DNA from: a virus
Virus record (IMG/VR): IMGVR_UViG_3300037156_000063
Coordinates: 1-22,971 of that record
Reading direction: 5' to 3' (one strand)
Length of the DNA: 22,971 nucleotides
The position numbers and the translations under genes are program-made. The notes beneath the pieces were generated by a model. The model had not been told where the DNA came from. It searched no databases and worked only from the letters and a program-made list of their open reading frames with translations. Positions 20,190 to 22,971 of the stretch are shown here, piece by piece (within the stretch, counting starts at the first letter, position 1; every line of letters begins with the position of its first letter).

Positions 20190-20371
20190 GGGTGCAGCTG
20201 TTTACTGATTGCGTCCAGCTTCTCGTGCGCCCCGTCCAGGCGGACGCTGCCCGCAGCCTCCCGCGCAAGCTCCGACGGGGTCCTCATCGGCACGTGCCCG
20301 TACTTCTGAGCGTCCCAGTACGCGCCGTTGATGTACTTCTGTATGCTCCTGTAGAGCTCTTCGTCCGTCAT
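20186..20371 (-). CDS. 61-aa hypothetical protein
   Basis: This is a 61-aa, mostly helical protein ('MTDEELYRSIQKYINGAYWDAQKYG' then 'RTPSELAREAAGSVRLDGAHEKLDAISKQLHP'). Its ATG overlaps the TerS stop (ATGA) and its own TGA overlaps the next ATG. The Tyr/Gln-rich N-terminus and Ala/Glu helices show no catalytic or metal-binding motif. The function is unknown. It is retained because of perfect operon spacing on both sides and natural-looking amino acid use. Confidence 0.65.
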   Translation of the reverse strand: MTDEELYRSIQKYINGAYWDAQKYGHVPMRTPSELAREAAGSVRLDGAHEKLDAISKQLHP

Positions 20372-20766
20372 TCTGATTCAGCTAGCCTGCCCTGCTCCGC
20401 CAGCACCTTGGCCATGGCGCGCACGGCCTCCTGGTCAACCGTCGCGCCGACGTGGACGGTTACGCTCTTGTCGGGTGCGTAGCTGCCGTGCACCTTGAAA
20501 ATCATGTCCGCCGCGCGTATCTGGTTCTCCTCCTTGCCGCCGTTCAGTATCCTGCCCACAACCTTGCGTGCGTTCAGCGGAGAGAACCCAAAGTCTTCCA
20601 GCGCCTCCTGTACGCCCTCGCTCTCTATTATCTTGGTTGGGTACGCCGTAGCCACGCTCTCGCTGTACCCAACACCAACCAACAGTTGCCCAACCCCAAC
20701 AGGCTTGGCCGTTTTGGCGTTCGCAACTATTGCCTCTGCGAGCTTCCTTTGGCGCTGTGTAGCCAT
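20368..20766 (-). CDS. terS: Terminase small subunit
   Basis: This is a 132-aa protein. The N-terminal region 'QRKLAEAIVANAKTAKPVGVGQLLVGVGYSESVATAYPTKIIESEGVQEALEDFG' follows the helix-turn-helix layout of phage TerS proteins, in which a 'GYS...A...P..ll....' block precedes short helices that bind the packaging site. The middle 'ARKVVGRILNGGKEENQIRAADMIFKVHGSYAPDK' is the kind of oligomerisation and spacer segment that often ends in 'Y.pd' in TerS. The C-terminus is a charged helix that would contact TerL. Its place two genes before TerL agrees. A short AAAGGA touches the ATG at 20766. The assignment is by motif layout. Confidence 0.75.
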   Translation of the reverse strand: MATQRQRKLAEAIVANAKTAKPVGVGQLLVGVGYSESVATAYPTKIIESEGVQEALEDFGFSPLNARKVVGRILNGGKEENQIRAADMIFKVHGSYAPDKSVTVHVGATVDQEAVRAMAKVLAEQGRLAESE

Positions 20767-20775
20767 TCCTTTGCG

Positions 20776-21090
20776 CTAAACGTGCAGTGCTGCTTCCAGC
20801 GCGTCCCGCCTGCTCTCCAGCGTTGCAGTCCTCAGCTGCTGCACCGTCTTCTCCAGCTCGTCCACGCGCAGCGCCAGCGCGTCGAACTCTTCCTGGGTCG
20901 GTGCGCTCGTGTCGCTGAACGTGCTGGTTGCCGTGAAGGGAACGTTCGCCCCAGCCAGGACACCATGAAGGTACCCGTTGTACCCCGCCTGGTTAGTTAC
21001 GCTGTACCCTACCTGTAACTGTGCGGACGTTGCCAGCTGGCTTGCCATTATCGATTTACCCTGGTTCTTGCTGTTCCTAAAGAAGGACAT
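20776..21090 (-). CDS. Hypothetical protein with C-terminal coiled coil
   Basis: This is a 104-aa protein from ATG 21090, overlapping the upstream gene by 14 bp. An in-frame ATG at 21048 ('MASQLATSAQLQVGYSVTNQAGYNGYLHGVLAG') would avoid the overlap and give 90 aa; the sequence does not decide between them. After a Gly/Ala/Thr-rich part, residues about 65-100 ('TQEEFDALALRVDELEKTVQQLRTATLESRRDALEAALHV') form a clear coiled coil. A trimeric or dimeric small structural or assembly protein is possible. No family is recognised. Confidence 0.6.
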   Translation of the reverse strand: MSFFRNSKNQGKSIMASQLATSAQLQVGYSVTNQAGYNGYLHGVLAGANVPFTATSTFSDTSAPTQEEFDALALRVDELEKTVQQLRTATLESRRDALEAALHV

Positions 21091-21310
21091 GGCGTTTGGT
21101 GGTTACTTGCATTTTCTCTGGGTGGTACCTGTAGTACAGGTTCTCCCACGGCTGGAGCGTCTCGTACCGGTGAGCCTTGGTGTACGCAGGCTCGAGCCGT
21201 CCGCTGTCTGCCTCTTTCCTGAAGAATAGCCTCTCGTGGCACTTCTGGCAAACCTCCTGCACGCCGCTGGGCATTTCCTCTACCCGAACCAGGTCGTGCA
21301 ACTCGCTCAC
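21077..21310 (-). CDS. Small CxxC protein next to GroES
   Basis: From GTG 21310, which makes a GTGA overlap with the GroES stop, this gene encodes 77 aa. An ATG at 21328 in the same frame would overlap GroES by 22 bp and is less likely. The sequence 'ELHDLVRVEEMPSGVQEVCQKCHERLFFRK' has one CxxCH pair that looks like half a zinc ribbon. No second cysteine pair is present, but several His residues follow ('KAHRYETLQPWENLYYRYHPEK') and could complete a site. This looks like a small conserved phage hypothetical; the function is unknown. Confidence 0.6.
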   Translation of the reverse strand: MSELHDLVRVEEMPSGVQEVCQKCHERLFFRKEADSGRLEPAYTKAHRYETLQPWENLYYRYHPEKMQVTTKRHVLL

Positions 21311-21552
21311 TCCGTCACAGTGCCGCATATCGCGTTGTGCGCCCTGTCAATGAAGGCGAACTCCTCTCCCCCCACGTTGAACACGTCCACTGCCCACGCC
21401 TTCAGCAGCAGCACGTCCCCAACCTTCCACATCTTCTCGTCCGGGTGTACGGCTACCACGTCGGCAACCTCTGTGCGAACCTGGCTGCTGAGCGCGCTGC
21501 TGGCGTTCCGCAGCTTAACCATTATCTTGTCGCTCGTTGGGTACACCGTCAT
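21307..21552 (-). CDS. groES: Phage-encoded GroES-like co-chaperonin (short mobile loop)
   Basis: This is an 81-aa protein aligning by eye with GroES (97 aa in E. coli). 'MTVYPTSDKIMVKL' corresponds to 'MNIRPLHDRVIVKR', 'VADVVAV' to 'GEVLAVG', 'WKVGDVLLLKAW' to 'VKVGDIVIFNDG' and 'EEFAFIDRAHNAICGTV' to 'EEVLIMSESDILAIV'. The stretch equivalent to the mobile loop ('RNASSALSSQVRTE') is about ten residues shorter than in GroES and lacks the usual hydrophobic Ile-Val-Leu tripeptide that contacts GroEL. The gene follows the phage groEL with an ATGA overlap, so the two are surely made together. In T4-like phages the analogous co-chaperonin gp31 enlarges the cage for capsid folding; a similar virion role is inferred here. 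Confidence 0.8.
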   Translation of the reverse strand: MTVYPTSDKIMVKLRNASSALSSQVRTEVADVVAVHPDEKMWKVGDVLLLKAWAVDVFNVGGEEFAFIDRAHNAICGTVTE

Positions 21553-22971
21553 TTTACTGTAACCCCTTCCGCGAGCTGGAAGCTGACGGCCACCTCGGTC
21601 GTAGCCAGCGTCGCCGCGGCGTGAACCGCGTTCTTAATGGCCTCCGTTTCAACCTTCGCCGGGTCTATAATGCCCGCGTCCACCAGGTTCACCCACGCGC
21701 CCGTCCGTGCGTTCCACCCCATGCCAGGGTTCGTCGGGAGGAACAGAGACGTTACCGAGCGCACGTTCTCGCCGGCGTTCCTGAGTATCTGAGCCAGCGG
21801 CTCCTGCAAGGCTCTGCCCAGTATCCTGCTGCCCTCGTCGCTTTTCTCCAGCAGGGCAAGCCCAATGCGGTACAGCGTAGCCCCGCCGCCTGGCACAACG
21901 CCGCCGTCGGCCGCCGCCTTCACCGCCTGCACCGCGTCCTCAATCTTCTTCAAAAGGTACTTAGCCTCGCTCTCGACTGGTGCGCCGACGTGTATCGTTG
22001 CCACCTTGCCCTCCAGCCTCCGCGCCCGCTCGTTCGTCATGTCCCGCTCCACGAGGTTCTTGTTGGCGTGCGCCGTAGCCTTCAGCCAGCTGACGTGGCC
22101 TGCCGGCACGGTGCAGCCCGTCACGACCGTCTGCTTCTCGCCCACGGCTACGCTCGGCGCGTGGCCCAGGTCGCCCACGTCCAGCACGTCGAAGTCAATG
22201 TTCTGCTTCGCGCCCGTCAGCGCTGCCACGTCGTCCAGCTCTGCCTGGGTAAGCCCCTTCACCACGACGCTGCTGAACCTCGCCATCTGCTTGTTGGCGA
22301 CGAACGTGGCAACCACCGCGTCGTCAATGTCCGCGCAGAATATGGCCAGCTTCGCCTGCCCAACCTTCGCCAGCTTCTCGGTTATCGGCACAATGTTCTG
22401 CACCACGTCTATCCGCTTGCCGACGACCAGCACGGGGGTGTCCGTGAGCACCGCCTGCCCCGTGTCCGCGTTGTTCTGGAACTGGCTCACCGCGTAGCCC
22501 CGCTTCAGCATGAAGCCGCTGGTCACCTCCTTGAACACGCTCCCCTCCTGGCTCTGCTCCACGTTGATTAGCCCGTCCGAGCCTACCTGCTTCACCACGT
22601 CCAGTATGGTCTGCCCAACCTCCGCGCTCTCCGCGCTCAGGGTGGCGACGCTCAGTATGTCCTCGTCCGTTGCAATTGGCTTGGCTGCGGCGTTCACCAT
22701 GGCCACCGCGTCCGCCGCTGCCGCGTTCAGCTCGTCGCGCAGCTCCATCGGGTTGCTGCGGCTGGCGAACGCTCCCTCGACCACCGCCTGCATTATGATT
22801 GCCGTCGTGGTAGTGCCGTCGCCGGCGCTGTCGTTCGTTGCCGCCGCCGCCTGCTTCGCAGCCTGCGCGCCCAGGTCTTCAAACTTGTCCGCCAGCTTGA
22901 TGGCGGCGATGATGGTCACGCCGTCGTTCGTCACCTCGGGCGACCACTCCCTGTCAATGAAAACGTTCCTG
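21549..22971 (-). CDS. groEL: Phage-encoded GroEL/Cpn60 chaperonin (partial, 5' end outside window)
   Basis: The frame is open to 22971 and there lacks its N-terminus; the visible 473 residues begin 'RNVFIDREW'. An apparent GTG start at 22934 is simply an internal Val codon. Conserved GroEL features are 'TNDGVTI' (Asp near E. coli 52), the nucleotide loop 'GDGTTTT' (Asp87), the apical 'KRGYAVSQF', the hinge 'VVPGGGATL' and 'VDAGIIDPAKV' (Asp398). The protein ends soon after 'TTEVAVSFQL', so it lacks the Gly-Gly-Met tail. The apical segment matching 'APGFGDRRKAM' is replaced by a shorter, different sequence. It should form an ATP-driven folding ring with the GroES encoded just downstream. Phage GroELs are known from Pseudomonas phage EL, among others. 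Clearly diverged from bacterial groEL and placed in a terminase operon, it is not host contamination. Confidence 0.92.
   Translation of the reverse strand, partial: RNVFIDREWSPEVTNDGVTIIAAIKLADKFEDLGAQAAKQAAAATNDSAGDGTTTTAIIMQAVVEGAFASRSNPMELRDELNAAAADAVAMVNAAAKPIATDEDILSVATLSAESAEVGQTILDVVKQVGSDGLINVEQSQEGSVFKEVTSGFMLKRGYAVSQFQNNADTGQAVLTDTPVLVVGKRIDVVQNIVPITEKLAKVGQAKLAIFCADIDDAVVATFVANKQMARFSSVVVKGLTQAELDDVAALTGAKQNIDFDVLDVGDLGHAPSVAVGEKQTVVTGCTVPAGHVSWLKATAHANKNLVERDMTNERARRLEGKVATIHVGAPVESEAKYLLKKIEDAVQAVKAAADGGVVPGGGATLYRIGLALLEKSDEGSRILGRALQEPLAQILRNAGENVRSVTSLFLPTNPGMGWNARTGAWVNLVDAGIIDPAKVETEAIKNAVHAAATLATTEVAVSFQLAEGVTVK

Noticed and set aside
21549-22934. Complete 461-aa chaperonin starting at GTG 22934
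   Set aside because: GroEL homology continues upstream of this codon ('RNVFIDREW...PE'), so the gene is truncated by the window edge, not complete.
1-22971. CRISPR arrays, insertion sequences, integrase or att sites, tRNA genes
   Set aside because: No regularly spaced direct repeats, terminal inverted repeats with transposase, integrase motifs or tRNA cloverleaf were seen on either strand.

Overview
This window is a stretch of a tailed double-stranded DNA bacteriophage genome, or of a prophage or metagenomic contig of one. GC is about 60% by eye. Every gene I accept lies on the minus strand, so the transcriptional order runs from position 22971 down to 1. The set of TerS, a GpA-type TerL, portal, scaffold, HK97-fold capsid protein, short-tail adaptor, nozzle-like protein and muralytic ejection protein points to a short-tailed (podovirus-type) virion. 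No tape-measure, tail-tube, integrase or repressor gene is visible. The host cannot be named. Ile ATA and Arg AGG codons are used freely. Some genes have strong Shine-Dalgarno (SD) sequences, while several late genes have A/C-rich leaders with none.

Right end (22971 to 18186): a compact, translationally coupled operon. It begins with a phage-encoded GroEL (5' end outside the window) and a shortened GroES. A small CxxC protein and a hypothetical protein follow, then TerS, two tiny genes, TerL and a 74-aa protein. Most joints are ATGA, GTGA or other short overlaps.

Middle (18185 to 17540): about 650 bp without a convincing gene. It is bounded upstream by a good sigma70-like promoter with an extended -10, and downstream by a classic intrinsic terminator (GC-rich hairpin plus seven T) directly in front of the portal gene. 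Between them are many perfect 5-8 bp inverted repeats, including an 8-bp long-range pair enclosing a multibranched domain, and a few DnaA-box-like 9-mers. The preferred reading is a large structured phage noncoding RNA of about 600 nt. A late-operon attenuator or leader, or an origin or packaging region, are the alternatives. This is the most interesting element of the window.

Left part (17539 to 1): the virion operon. The portal is followed by three small charged or zinc-finger-like proteins, the scaffold and the major capsid protein. Two abundant beta-type head proteins come next, then a 125-bp gap holding two strong hairpins. An alternating run of small beta-rich virion proteins and coiled-coil proteins leads into two fibre-type proteins. 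These are linked by small proteins carrying a repeated 'RDPN...PIDP.TG' module. The tail section ends with a small HDHNG-motif protein, a propeller-like nozzle protein, a head-tail adaptor, a low-complexity internal protein and the start of a lysozyme-like ejection protein that runs off the left edge.

The likely division of labour is as follows. The chaperonin pair assists folding of virion proteins. TerS and TerL package DNA through the portal into a scaffolded capsid. The adaptor and nozzle close the portal and carry the fibres. The internal proteins and the muralytic enzyme act during DNA delivery.
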